A stretch of 64,000 nt of DNA from Agapanthus africanus (Eukaryota; Streptophyta; Magnoliopsida; Asparagales; Amaryllidaceae): the NCBI GenBank assembly GCA_030015575.1, contig CM057338.1, positions 134,131,546-134,195,545 on the forward strand. Direction: 5' to 3'. The translations under genes were made by a program, and so were the position numbers. The stretch's first letter is position 1. The number at the start of each line of letters is the position of its first letter. Shown one piece after another: positions 21,330-33,220 of the stretch. The notes below the pieces were generated by a model. It saw only the letters and a list, made by a program, of their open reading frames with translations. It made no database searches and was not told where the DNA came from.

Positions 21330-22854
21330 TGTTCAGTCGAAAATATTGTGCATTTGATATGGTATTTTCCTTATTATTTTTATATAATAAAAGGTGTTTA
21401 TTATAAATATGACGCATATGAGGGTTTATCTGTAAAAATACTATTTTCATGTGTTTATATATTATAATTAACATTATGAAGGAAAATGTAAGCATATAAT
21501 ATCTATATAATATTTAGTCCATTTAAATATGCTTACCTTATCAAATATCTTTAACCAATTTTCTAAAACTATAATATCATGTCAAATGGTTAAGATAATA
21601 TCTCAATAAAAACAAATTCTACTAACATTATTTATTGAGTTATTGTGCAAAAATCATATCAGGACCGAAATCAAGGAAATTCGAGTTGGCGAAATCAAAT
21701 CTGCCGAAATATTCAAGTAAATCGAAGAAAGATATTCTGGCAGAGACTACGTGATGATTTTAAGATTCCAGATATCAAAACAGTCTACATATATCACCAG
21801 AAGAGGCCAACATAAATATAAAATCAAGACCCTCCTAATCCACCGTGGATCCGCGGCCAAACCCACCAAATGGCCGTGGTTCCGCCGCACGTCTGAAGAT
21901 CTAGGGGTTGGGATTTTCAGGTTGGGATCCTAACAACTAGTTACCATATTAGGAAACTAGGGTTCTGGTTCTGTGATTATAAATAAGGACCGAGAGCTTC
22001 TTGGAAAAATTATCAAACCGACGATATCACGAAGTCCACGACGGCTCAAGAATCCTGGTTGATCATCGACAGTTCATCTACCTCCTTAAGAAGAGATCGA
22101 GAAGCAAACTAGGGTTTTGTAATCATTTTCTAAAGGAACAAAGTGTACTTGATCTTGTTGATTAATAAAGGTAGTTTGATTCTATTGCATTTTATTTTCT
22201 TCATGATTTCTATATTTTCTTTTCCCAACATGCGCGAGTAATTCTCCGTTTGTTAGGGTTCGTAGGATTAGGGTAGATTAATGGATGATGAAGATCCTTA
22301 AACTCTTTTTACGTCCTATAAAGTTTATAAACTTTATCAAAAGAATAGTTAACATTCTAATCGGATACGCTATCAATTCATTGATATTCACAACCACGAT
22401 TAGAGATTAGATTAACAATTGTTTTGGTAAAGGCTAGACATGAACGGAGATCCATGTCAAGATAGGGGTTAAGAGTGAGAATCCTTTTTCCCTCCAGAAA
22501 CCCTAATCTATATGCATCACTGTCGATCTAGTTTTAAATTTATTAAAAGATAAGAGGAGTAATCTTTAATTAATCATCCATGACTATTAAATCTTCACGA
22601 ACCCTACAAGCCCCCTTCTAATATAAAAGCTATATCTGTAGTTAATCTAGATCTATATTCTACATTAGTGTTTAACGTAGATCTAGAAACACTATTTATT
22701 ATTCTTTCTCTTTTCCTAATCAACACGTCTAAAGTAAGATTAAAAAATTCAATGTTTCCCTGAGGACGACCCGTACTCATCTCGGGCTAGCTACACGCGA
22801 CACCGTTATTGATTGCGGTTATTCAACAAACACTTCTTTAAAACAGATCAATCA
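21330..22854 (+). mobile_element. 5' LTR of an Athila-like Ty3/gypsy element
   Basis: The LTR starts TGTTCAGTCG and ends AGATCAATCA and is matched over its length by 38047-39567 with a few percent divergence. A TATAAATA box at 21978-21985 is probably the element promoter. An inverted-repeat-rich GC patch (GGATCCGCGGCC ... GGCCGTGGTTCC) lies at 21847-21886. Flanking 5-bp sequences (CTGCA left, TCGCC right) do not match, so no target duplication is recognisable. Confidence 0.93.
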
Positions 22855-22856
22855 AA

Positions 22857-22872
22857 TGGCACCGTTGCCGGG
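22857..22872 (+). other. Athila-type primer binding site
   Basis: TGGCACCGTTGCCGGG begins two bases after the 5' LTR end. This is one mismatch from the usual Athila-lineage PBS (TGGCGCCGTTGCCGGG), generally taken to pair with tRNA-Asp. Confidence 0.88.
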
Positions 22873-23821
22873 TACGTGCGTAATTTTTTTATTCTTACCA
22901 TTTGTGTTGAATTCTTATTCGATATATATCATAAAAATAAACAAAACTGCAAATTGTATATTTAACGATTATTGTGTGATTTTTGCGAGAGAATTTGGAG
23001 TCACTTTAGCGAGGAGATAAAGATTCAGAGACATTCATCAAGATCCAGAGGACCAAGGGAGGCGACGTAGCAAAATCCTTCATGAGATCCCTCTTTTTGG
23101 CAACGGAACCGCGGCAAATAGGTCCAATTAGCGGCGGAACCGCGGCGGAATTAGGGATTTAGGCTTCCAAATTTCTCCGGTATGTTTCTCAACTCCTCTC
23201 TCCTCTGGAATCCAATAAAATATCTTTTTTGCAGGGTTCTTTGCAAAATATCGCCGCTCAAAAATCTTTTTGCGAGTTTTGTTTTGCGGGTTGTTTTTGG
23301 ATATTTTAATACGGACTTTAAAGGGTAAAGACCAAATGCAGATTAGGTGGGGATTTCATTACCCTTCCTAGACCCCACAAATCACAAAATGAGCATTTGC
23401 ATCATCCTACATTAATTAAAAAAATATCTAGACCAAGATTTTAAGGACCGTTGCGCTCAATTAGGACAGAGGAAGGTCGTGGGTAATCTATTGATTATCC
23501 GCATTTCTTTTGTGGTGTCTAGGCAAGTGGTTACTTAATTAGGCCCGTTATTTTTGGTGATTCGTATAGCGGATACTTCCCACTTACCTGGCACTTACCT
23601 GGCCACAAGGATAATAAAGAGATGGTAGATGATTGATCATGTGGCTTGTCCTTTGGAAGTCTAGGAGCGGTCTAGTGCTTGACCTAGATGACCTTAGTTT
23701 TAGGATTTGCTTGTGCATTTTGTGATTTGTCAAGTCAACCCTCAAGTCCCACTTTTAAAGCAAAACAATCCAATTAGAGCTTAAATCTTTCCACCCTCCT
23801 TCCTCTTTTCACCTTCTTATA
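22873..23821 (+). other. untranslated leader of the Athila-like element
   Basis: This is a noncoding AT-rich leader of about 950 bp between the PBS and the ORF. It has two copies of CGGAACCGCGGC (about 23105 and 23138), related to the GC-rich inverted repeat in the LTR. No ORF of note. Confidence 0.6.
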
Positions 23822-25654
23822 ATGGGCAACCCAAATAAAAGAACTCTTGCCGAGTTTTGCTATCCAGAACCAGATATTTCTTATTATCGTAATCGTTTTG
23901 GTATACCATCTGACTCTACCATGTCTTTAAGAGATCGGATAGGGCAAACGGAAAGAAACAGCTGGCCACCTCACTCCAGGTCCTGTCAACCGCATCCAAA
24001 TTCTACATCTTTTTATGTTGATACTCCGAGTGAAGGAACTCCTAAACGTATGTCCATCGCTGAGCATATAGCGAGGGCTAACGGCCAAAGTTTCAATCCA
24101 GTCAAACCATTAGGACAACAAACACCACCACTTTCTAAAGAAGATTTTCATACTCAGTTTGTGGCGTATATGATGTCTGTTGAAAATCGCCAACCAACCA
24201 ACCAATATCAATATTCTTCTTATCATAATGTTGATCATACTCCTGCCCAATTTTCACATCCATTCAATTTCTATCAATCCTACCCGACTTTTACATCTTC
24301 TCTAGACAGTGCTTCTAATCAGTCATTTAGGAGTTTTACTTATCCATAAGAATTTCAATCTTATACTGAAACCCCTTACCGACCCATGTCTAGTCTTGAA
24401 CGGACTGTGGAAGAATATGTGGTAGCGTCGCGCCGCACCAGAGAGGAATTGAAAGAGTGCATGGCCATTCTCAATAAACAAAACGAACGAGCAACTAGTT
24501 TTAAACCAGCTCAAAATTTTCCAACGTATGATACGACCATAGGACACATTAAGAATTTGGGTAGTGAGAGAGAGCGGTACACCCTTCCAAATCAAACCTC
24601 CCCATCCCAAATTGAAATCCACAACTCCAGTTTCACAGCAAATGATTCACCAATCGAAAATAGAATGTCTGATGAGTTGTGTGACTTTGTAGTGTTTGAT
24701 TTACCTGATTGTGAAGGGTCCATTTCAAGTGAAGCCATACCCAACCTTTGTGATCTCTACACCTCTACTATAGAGCCACAATTGATTGAAAACCCTGCTT
24801 TTGATGAGGTGTCTGAGACTTGTAACCTTCACTTGATTGAAAATATTGACGTTGGGGATATATTGAATGATAAATTCGAAATTTTGGATGAGTTTTTCCC
24901 ACCAACTCATCAAGTCATTTCACTCCCGTGTGGTCATCATCTCGAGCCTCTAACTATTCTTCCTGAACCCCATATGCGTCTTGAAATTGATGATAAATGT
25001 ATAACCGAAAGGCAGAACGAAATCCAGCATTCATTTTCCACATCTGGTTCAGCAATGATCGACACACCAATTTGTTTACCCATTTCATCTTCCACTTTCT
25101 CTGGTTCTTCTTCTAATCAACCTTTACTTTTAGCGAGTGTTGATAAATCACAATCCGGTATTTTGAGTTCGATAATTCTAGAAAGACAACTTGATTCAGA
25201 TACTTTTGAGAATGAGGTAGATAAACTTTTCGAGTTTCTTACCTCCATAATTTTTGACAAATCAAGTGTGTTGAATTCTGGCGTGACACTTATTGACATT
25301 GAAACGTTCAATCGGATCATCGATAAAAGTTTTGAAGATATTTTCGCCGACAAACTCGCATTCCTAAATGATACGGATTTTGTGATTAATCAAGCTCCAC
25401 CTGAAGAAGTTGAACCACCACCAGTTCTTCTTATCCCAGACGAGAATGTGACCATTCTTTCCATTCCTAATCATCCACATTCTCATTTCCGTTCACCATT
25501 ATTATATCGTCTCTATCAACCGAGACGTAAACCATACTGCCTCCTATCTCCCCACTTCTTCAAATCTCTAATTTTCCACCAACCAGTGCGTTATATCGAT
25601 AAATTTTTTGAATGGTTGGTATTGACTTTTGGTCTTTGTAAGGCTTTACTTTAA
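23822..25654 (+). pseudogene. Athila-like element ORF of unknown function, one in-frame stop
   Basis: A 610-codon frame opens with MGNPNKRTLAEF at 23822 and ends at TAA 25652-25654. It is divided only by TAA at 24347-24349, with the frame unbroken on both sides (175 codons, then about 434 more). It occupies the gag position of an Athila-like element, and the N-terminal RTLAEF...P start resembles Athila-type gag leaders. I see no clear gag capsid domain, zinc knuckle, protease, RT or integrase. The second part starts with a charged helix (RTREELKECMAILNKQNE), continues with a long acidic, Ser/Asp/Ile-rich region, and ends with an aromatic tail (YIDKFFEWLVLTFGLC). Function is unknown. Low codon decay apart from the single stop suggests recent activity or trans-mobilisation. 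The stop could be a mutation or a programmed readthrough site. Confidence 0.65.
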
Positions 25655-26800
25655 CCAATAACTTTAACCCCCCAATAATTTTAATTGCTTAATACTATTT
25701 TACTTAAGTTTGGGGGGAATATTTTGGTTCTTGAAAGAATTTTTTTATAAAATTGTGAGCTGAAAATAAGTTTGGGGGAGAATTTTACTTTCACTATTTC
25801 ATGTCCCCGTTACTAACTTTTCCTCCCAAGTCTACAGTTTTGTAAGCTTAACAGATGACATCAGTGAGGACACTGCTGTAAACAGGTTTGGGGAAGGTTT
25901 GTGCTTATTCACGCATTATTTTGCATCATACTATATATAAGCAAAAAAAATAATAATGAAAGTTTGAAAGTGAAAATTTACATATGAAAACTAAGAATAG
26001 TTTGAGAAAAACAAGAAAAATTAGATATTTTCTTAAACGAAACTAGTAATAAGTAGTTATGAGCCGTTGTCCTAAGGGTTAGTAAGATGAAGGAAATTAC
26101 TAATCTGAGAATAAAAATAAGTCTGAAAAATAGTTTATATTCTTAAGTCTAAACATTTGAACGTTGATACCCTACTATACGTACTTACAAACATCTTGAA
26201 ACTTAGGATAGTAGAGGATATCTTGAAATGCTCTTGTCTAAAAGCCTTAGTATGAAGGAAAATAAAATAAAATATAAGCGGCGAAGAAAAAAATGAACAC
26301 TGGTTTTGTAATTGCTTAAGACAGCATAAAAAAATATAGCGACGGTGCTTTATCACTTAGTGTCTTAGACCAATTGGTTTGGGAGCTACTGCTAAGCCTT
26401 AGGTGTTGCGAAACGAGGAATTACATCTAAATGCACAAGCGCATTATGTAATCGGTCGATTAGTACCTCAAGAAGTATTAACGGTCGCATGAAGAATGTG
26501 TGAGCAATTTTATCTAAAATATTCACCAACTATAAAGTACTTTGACAGATGGACAAGAGTATGATAGCTTGAATTGAATTCTCTAAGTGTAGAAATGTCT
26601 TTTACACACACATATGGGTATATGATCAATGTTTGGAACAAAGATAGGGAGGAAGACTAAAGGCGAAGTTTTATTGAGGGATGATGTGATTTCTAACATT
26701 TTTTCATGACCATTAAGAAAGGGCTCATGACAACCGAAAAACTGGTGTAGTTGGAAACTCTTATTTCAAGTTCTTTCTTTTATAGTTCTTATTTTTATAT
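25655..26800 (+). other. noncoding 3' part of the Athila-like element, left of the nested insertion
   Basis: This is AT-rich sequence without a credible ORF. GTTTGGGGG-like purine runs at 25709-25716, 25770-25777 and 25889-25896 resemble the element's true polypurine tract at 38032-38046. The target duplication GTAAC follows at 26801-26805. Confidence 0.6.
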
Positions 26801-26805
26801 GTAAC

Positions 26806-29800
26806 TGTCACGACCCGAAAGTACGGAACGTGACCGGCACTTAGATTACGAAGCGTCTAGAGGCGCAACGTAACCTAAGTAAGCCGAAGCCCAGAAATCT
26901 AAACCATAAAAGAAGAAGTAAAGGAAAACATGTAGAAAATAAGTTTAAAAGCAATATCCAATTTTTCTCAAAAATTTCGGCAGATTCTCCTTTGTAAAAA
27001 CTGGCCCCAAACGGGTACAAACAAGTATAATACATACAAACAATAAAAAGCATCTCCAAACGGGAGCTAGCTCTACGCCAACAGGCGAAAACAACCACAC
27101 CAATGCACAATAGTATACAACGCCAAAGGGCGAGGCTTAAAACTTAAAAGAAAAGAAATCCACCAGATACCACAATAATACAAGCGCAACTCTAAGGTCA
27201 CAATAAATAACTGGTCCAGTAAATTTATCAAGTAATACAAGTTTGGTTGATGGAGCTTACTAGATACAAATGAAATAATAAAAGTACAATGGCAGTCCAG
27301 ATACAAGTGAACCAACCTACCGTGCAAATCACCCGGAATGAAATGATGTGCCAGCAAACTGCCAAGGAACCCTGTACATCGAACCTGTAATAAAATTTGG
27401 CACAACGGGGATGAGTTGCCAACTCGTGAGTAGAAAATATCTGCGAAAAGAAATCGAATGCACGACGCTATCCTAGGTCATAGTAATATACTAATATACT
27501 ACTAGTCATCAAGTAAAGACAGGATAATAAGCTACGTGTAAGTGCAAATGTTCCGTGCTCGTGTCAGTGCCTCATATAGTACTATGTCATGAGAACGAGT
27601 ATGCATGCATCATGAATGTAAAATAACCAATCCCGAAATCTAGATATATCTGTATAAGAAATCTTTAGCTTTTATCATGGTAAAATGTGTATATAAATCT
27701 GAAATATCAACGATGAAATCCATGGAAATCCGTGTCAAGTATCGACACAAAACATGTAAATCTCAAGTCTCAATACCTCATAATCTCAATGTCTCAATAT
27801 CTCGGGCTCCGTCAGTCCGGATCGGCCCATATCATCAAATCTCACGACAACGGTCTGTATCCTCCGGATATCCGCCGCGACAGACATCACCGGTAGGTGG
27901 TCCTCCCTTGCCAGGCTCATCGTCTACAACTCGATCTTCTTGTCCCGGGGTACCATACCGGGCCCACCATGTACCCGAGACGGTTCATCCACTCCTCGAA
28001 TCGGGTCTCGAAATCCAACAGAAAACATGAAATCTCATAGTGGACGACACATACATCACGAGAAAACCGCATCTTATGTTTTTTAAAAAGAGAGGAGGAG
28101 AAGTTTTTATATATTCTTGCGGTTTTCCCCAAAAATCCAGAAATCTCATAGAAATCCAAAATCCCAAAATCATGAGTAAGTATATGATAAGTGTCGGCAT
28201 ATGCCCCATAATACTGCATGATAACATGAAAATGCGGATGCATGAAATGTCTAAGTAATAAATACCATGTCTATACTAACACCAGAGAGTAATCACAATG
28301 TAATATCGATCTAGCTGCTAGCTGATTCTATCAATAAAAGATAATATGATCTAAAGTGTACGTGACATAGCAATTACCGATGATGATGTGTGTGAGCCGG
28401 CAAATAAGTGCGTGGAATATGCGCATCATCGGTAATGGTGCTGGTGTCCTAACAAGCAGAGTTTTATACTGATTATAAAAACATATGTATGAACATGCAA
28501 CATTATGATTACGGTATGAATGTAAAGACGGATGTGTAATAACCACTCATATGTGATATACAAGTATAACTACAACTATATGACTCGTGCCTAAACTATT
28601 GTCCATCTAACCTCCTAAGGAACTAAACCTAAGAAACTAGTCAATAAGAAATAAGAGTACACCTAAAGTCTGAGTCCATATCTCTAATAGTCGGCGATCT
28701 AGTCTCAATAGCGTCACGTACGTAGTACGGCGTCCTCGAATCAAGAGTGCGGATCAATCATCATATCTATGCCTCGTACGGTAAAATCCATCGTACGACA
28801 TCCCAATATCGGGGTACGGGTCAAGTATCACCTACGTGTCTCATCATTCGTATAACATCATCATCAACACATGTCAAGATCAATGTGCTATACTGTAATC
28901 GCATACATCAATCATATATCATTGCCAGCATAAATATACATCGTTAATTATCGTCAGAAATGTCATGTCATATATATCATATCTTGATCAAGTCACATAT
29001 GTCAAGTCGTGATTAAGTCACATATATGTATATATCATATCGTAATCAAGTTACACATATCTCATATCAGACTTTCAGGCATAGGTTACGGTCCGGGTTC
29101 TATTTAGAGTCCCATATACTTCAATATCATCACCATCCTTTATTATTGTTCATGTATATAAATCCATTATCTCATTTTCTAATGATCCGCTAATATCATA
29201 ACACGACTGTATAGCCAAGAATCACGGCATCAGCCCAGTTATATTGTTTCATCCCTGTGTGTCATATCACATCCTTGTATCACATATACGTATTGTGTAT
29301 ATATATACCTTCACCTAGTCCTATATATATATATACATACACGTATACACCACGTCGAGTCTCAGTGTGTGCGTGTGTATCTACCTGAAACCTACGAATC
29401 TTTTCCAAGGTATTCATCCTCTGGTATGGTCTTTCTAATCAGTCTAGTCCAACCTAGGGTCATTACTAGGGTCCTACTCATCAAGAATCCAAGGTCACGT
29501 CTGGCTTCCTAATGACAATAAGTACAATCCCTATTCTACGTTTGCGGGGGTGCTAAACGCCATCCACCCGACTTTCCCCCGTAGATATACATCTACTCAC
29601 CTGGTCCTTGTCTGCCGAAGACGGTGTCGCCATCCTCTTCTTCATCGCCCGCAGTCCACGTGAGGGGTACCTATACGCAAACATATGTAGTATTGTAAAC
29701 TGAATCACGGACAATATCAAAACGACGCACGAAACGCGCATAGGTTAAAACCTATGACCCGCTCATGCAAAAGAACCAAATATCGCTCGATATCGGCGTA

Positions 29801-31358
29801 CATACTCCTATTAATCGAGATAAACATCAACAAACAACTCATAGTTTTAAAACTCATTACTTATAATATAAAACATGATTTAATTCATCGAAACCCTAAA
29901 ATCGAGCAAATCGCCCGATTTCGTAAAACCTGAAAACACCAATTTACCGTTTTACTTCAAAACCTGATGTTTAAAAGAAACTAATGGTCATAGTATTCAT
30001 TAATTAGCATAACTAGACTATATAAACCATCACTATATTTTTAACACCCTACGATTTTGATACGTTTAAGGAAAATTTCACAATATCACATCTAAACTGG
30101 ATTTTGCATGAATTAATGCACTAAACTATAATTCATGATGATAATAATATAATGAAATCATAATTTAGATTTTAAACCTCATTTATTTAAGAATTTCCAA
30201 AATCTAGTTAGCAAAAATAGCATGTTTATTAGTATTTTTCAATTATCAATAAAAACTAGTAACCAAATTAAGTTTTTCATTCCATTAACAAGTTAATATC
30301 CCCATTAAAACCAAAATCTAGTGTTACAAACATTAATTGGAATTTTATTTCACTAATATATAGAATATATAGAAATCTAGCTTACAAAGTTGTTTAATTT
30401 AAACAATTTTGGATAAACAATTTACAATATACCATCCATACAAGATTTTCCCATTCTAAAAATGTTAAACTAGTTATAATAACCCCACTTAATTAGTAAA
30501 AACCCTAACTTGATTTTACAAACCCTAACTTGAATTTTAAAACCTGTAAAGAGAATTAATTTATTAAATCTAAACATGCTTAAATGAAACATTTAATAAC
30601 AATAAATCAAAAGAAGAAGATTTATACCTCCACAACATGAAATCCAAACATGAAAATAAGCCTCCAAAATGAATGCTTTCCATCTCCAAAATCCATGTAA
30701 AGATGAGCAAAGAATAGAGGGTAGGAATTAATTCGGATTTTGTGGGTTTTTTATTGAATTTTTGATGAATTTTGATGATTTTTAATTAAAAAATGATGGG
30801 GGGAAAATTTTGGGGCTGCCCATGGTGGTGAGGCCGGCCATGAGGTGAGGAAAAGAGAGGAGAGTGAGAAAAGGTGAAGAAAAGTGTAGAAGGTTTCACA
30901 AAAATATCATACAATTAAGTCTTTTCATGAATTTATTTAAAAATTCTTTATTTTCTTCACTCCATTTGACCTAGAATGGTCTAGAACCATTGTAAAATTT
31001 TGAAAATAAATTTTGCATGAAACACACTTGATTCTAATATGTAATGGTTCACTTTGGCTAATTAAACCCATTCAAATTTGTAATTTACACTAATTTAGTG
31101 TAAAAATAAAGCTTATGTTAATATTTAAAATAATTAATTTAAGAAAAATATTTAATTAAACTAAAAATTTATAAGTGGCTAAATAAACACCATTTACTAG
31201 TAATAAAATAATTAAAATAGGTATTTTTAAATTTATAGTGAAAAATAATTACGGTTTAGTTTTACGAAAACTACGTTTTACTTTACCGAAAATTATAAAA
31301 TTCACTTAAACGATTTTATTTATTTAATTATTTTTTTAATTATTTTTAAAACGTTACA
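26806..31358 (-). repeat. 3' LTR of the nested family A element
   Basis: Bounded by TGTCACGACC at 26806 and CGTTACA at 31358. The adjacent AAAGGGGGAAGAT (minus strand, 31359-31371) is its polypurine tract. Short ORFs on the minus strand near 27073-27422 recur in the other LTR but shift frame in the older copy at 1-4199, so they are not treated as genes. Confidence 0.93.
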
Positions 31359-33204
31359 ATCTTCCCCCTTTAAGAAATTCGGTCTCCGAATTTAAATTAA
31401 AACTCCCCTCAATTACTAAAACATTCAGCAAAACACTAAAATCGTCGGGGCTCTGAAGTCATCAATACATAAAACACGTTTTTAGCACGATACAAGCGCA
31501 TGAAAAACAAGTACGTAACTCAAAATCAAAACTCTGTCAAACATAACACTATCATCGGAGTTATGGTGAAAATAAAATATCAAAACCCAATACGAAAACA
31601 AACATAATATACATCAAAACTATAACTTATATATAGTGCGCATCGTCGTAAAATCGTCCAAATATCTGGATAAAGGAGCATGCAAGAACCCTTTTTGAAA
31701 ATCGCCGTGTGATGCACGTGTCACGGCATAAGTAGCGGATGTTTATTTTTTAAAAAAAATAACTATAAATATATATCTTTTATTTAACATACACGTCCCG
31801 CCTGGTTATCAAATCAATAGTAATGATTATAAAAGCATACTGCTTAAACTGAATTCAATCCCAATCACATCATAAAAATATCATGTGCGTCTGGTGCGCA
31901 CTGAAATCGGAACCAAATACAGATACCCCGAATACATACAAAACAAAACGAAGTGCAACAGGTGTGCACCAAAAACATCTGTCAAGTGCAACGGGCGTGC
32001 ACGACTCAATATCAGGTGCATCTAATCTGCACAAAACCCCGATTTAGTGCATCTGGTGTGCACAAAATCGCATCAAGTGCGCAAGAATCTCAATCAGGTG
32101 CACATGGTGCACGAAAACATACACCGAATATCAAAATCGAAATTACAGTACGAAAGTGCATGAAAACTAGGTCGAAGCATATGTCAAAATCATGTGTAAC
32201 CATATGCACGAAATCAAATCAAAATCTCAAAATGTATTAAAACCAAATCAAGTGCACTGGGTATGTACTAAACAACATCAATACAACTGATATATGAAAC
32301 ACAAATAGAATGTAATGAAGGTACACATAAGAAATACCAATCATAGAACAAAGTTCTCAAAATACCAAAATCCGATCAACGAAAATATGAAATTCAAATC
32401 ACCAAATTACAGTCGTAAACACTATCGTCAATGTACGCCTCTTTCCTCTGATGTCGACTGCTTCGAACTCGTCTCTTCATAGGTGTGCTGACTGCGCTAC
32501 CAACGGCAATACTTATATCTAGAGTCTCCCACGTAGTCGATTCCTTCACCTGATATCCAGACTACATTAAACTTTTCGATCGATCCATCAAAATCCCATA
32601 ATTCCCCGAGAGCTCAACACTCAAGTACAGTTTAAAAATATCCGGTACATACCCCAGCATCGATGGTCCAGCCGTAGAAGGGCAAACCCAAGCCTCACTG
32701 ATGGCACCGCGGAACTGCCGTAAACCCTAAGGTTCGAGGGCTTTCTCGTGGTCATTATGTCGAGTTAGGGTTTCATTCTTCTAGAGGGTCCATCGAAATA
32801 CCTGCATGTTCTTCCGAATACCTTAAACTTAGGAAAATGGTTTTTCTGATAATCGTTCGAACCCTTTAACTTCGCCCGGACACCATGTGAATACGCTTTG
32901 TCCGCATGCTAAACAGTGCTCCAATTCTCAAGAATGAACGATACCCTAATGGTTATCGCATTCGAGCCGCAGCTTCCTCTGCCCGTGTGCCCGTGGTAAC
33001 AGAAACCACCCTCCGATATCGACGAAGATAGATCAAAGGAATGAATGAAATGCGGTGCAAACCAATGTACATCCTAAGGCTACTTAAGAAGAGTAGCGTA
33101 TCGTAAGTATGCCGCGGATCATACCCACGGTACGTCACTCTACCTAAGTCGCCTACTCCATCAACCAAGGGTCATCCTAGACATATACAAAGGTTAAACC
33201 TAGC
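31359..33204 (-). pseudogene. internal region of the nested family A element with gag relic
   Basis: From the PBS downward on the minus strand, 32415-33200 is homologous to the 5' UTR and gag relic of the left-hand element (4216-5340) and has no long open frame. The remainder (31372-32400) is not similar to any retroviral gene and carries the GTGCA motif array described separately. Only about 1.8 kb separates PBS from polypurine tract, so no enzyme domain could fit. Confidence 0.8.
31884..32112. repeat. irregular array of GTGCA...GTGCAC motifs
   Basis: Variants of AGTGCATCTGGTGTGCAC occur at about 31884, 31952, 31985, 32015, 32046 and 32097, with single half-motifs at 32075, 32158 and 32252. 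Each is a loose inverted repeat of GTGCA with a CTGG-type centre. Spacing is about 30-33 bp in the core (31952, 31985, 32015, 32046). Confidence 0.8.
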
Positions 33205-33216
33205 GCTCTGATACCA
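33205..33216 (-). other. primer binding site complementary to initiator tRNA-Met
   Basis: On the minus strand TGGTATCAGAGC follows the 5' LTR end (33221) after the 4-base spacer AAGT, exactly as in the element at 4204-4215. Confidence 0.93.
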
Positions 33217-33220
33217 ACTT

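Noticed and set aside
27073-27422. Hydrophobic ORFs on the minus strand in the family A LTR, also at 33612-33835
   Set aside because: The two LTRs are near-identical so sharing is trivial. The older relative (3524-3709) does not keep the same frame.
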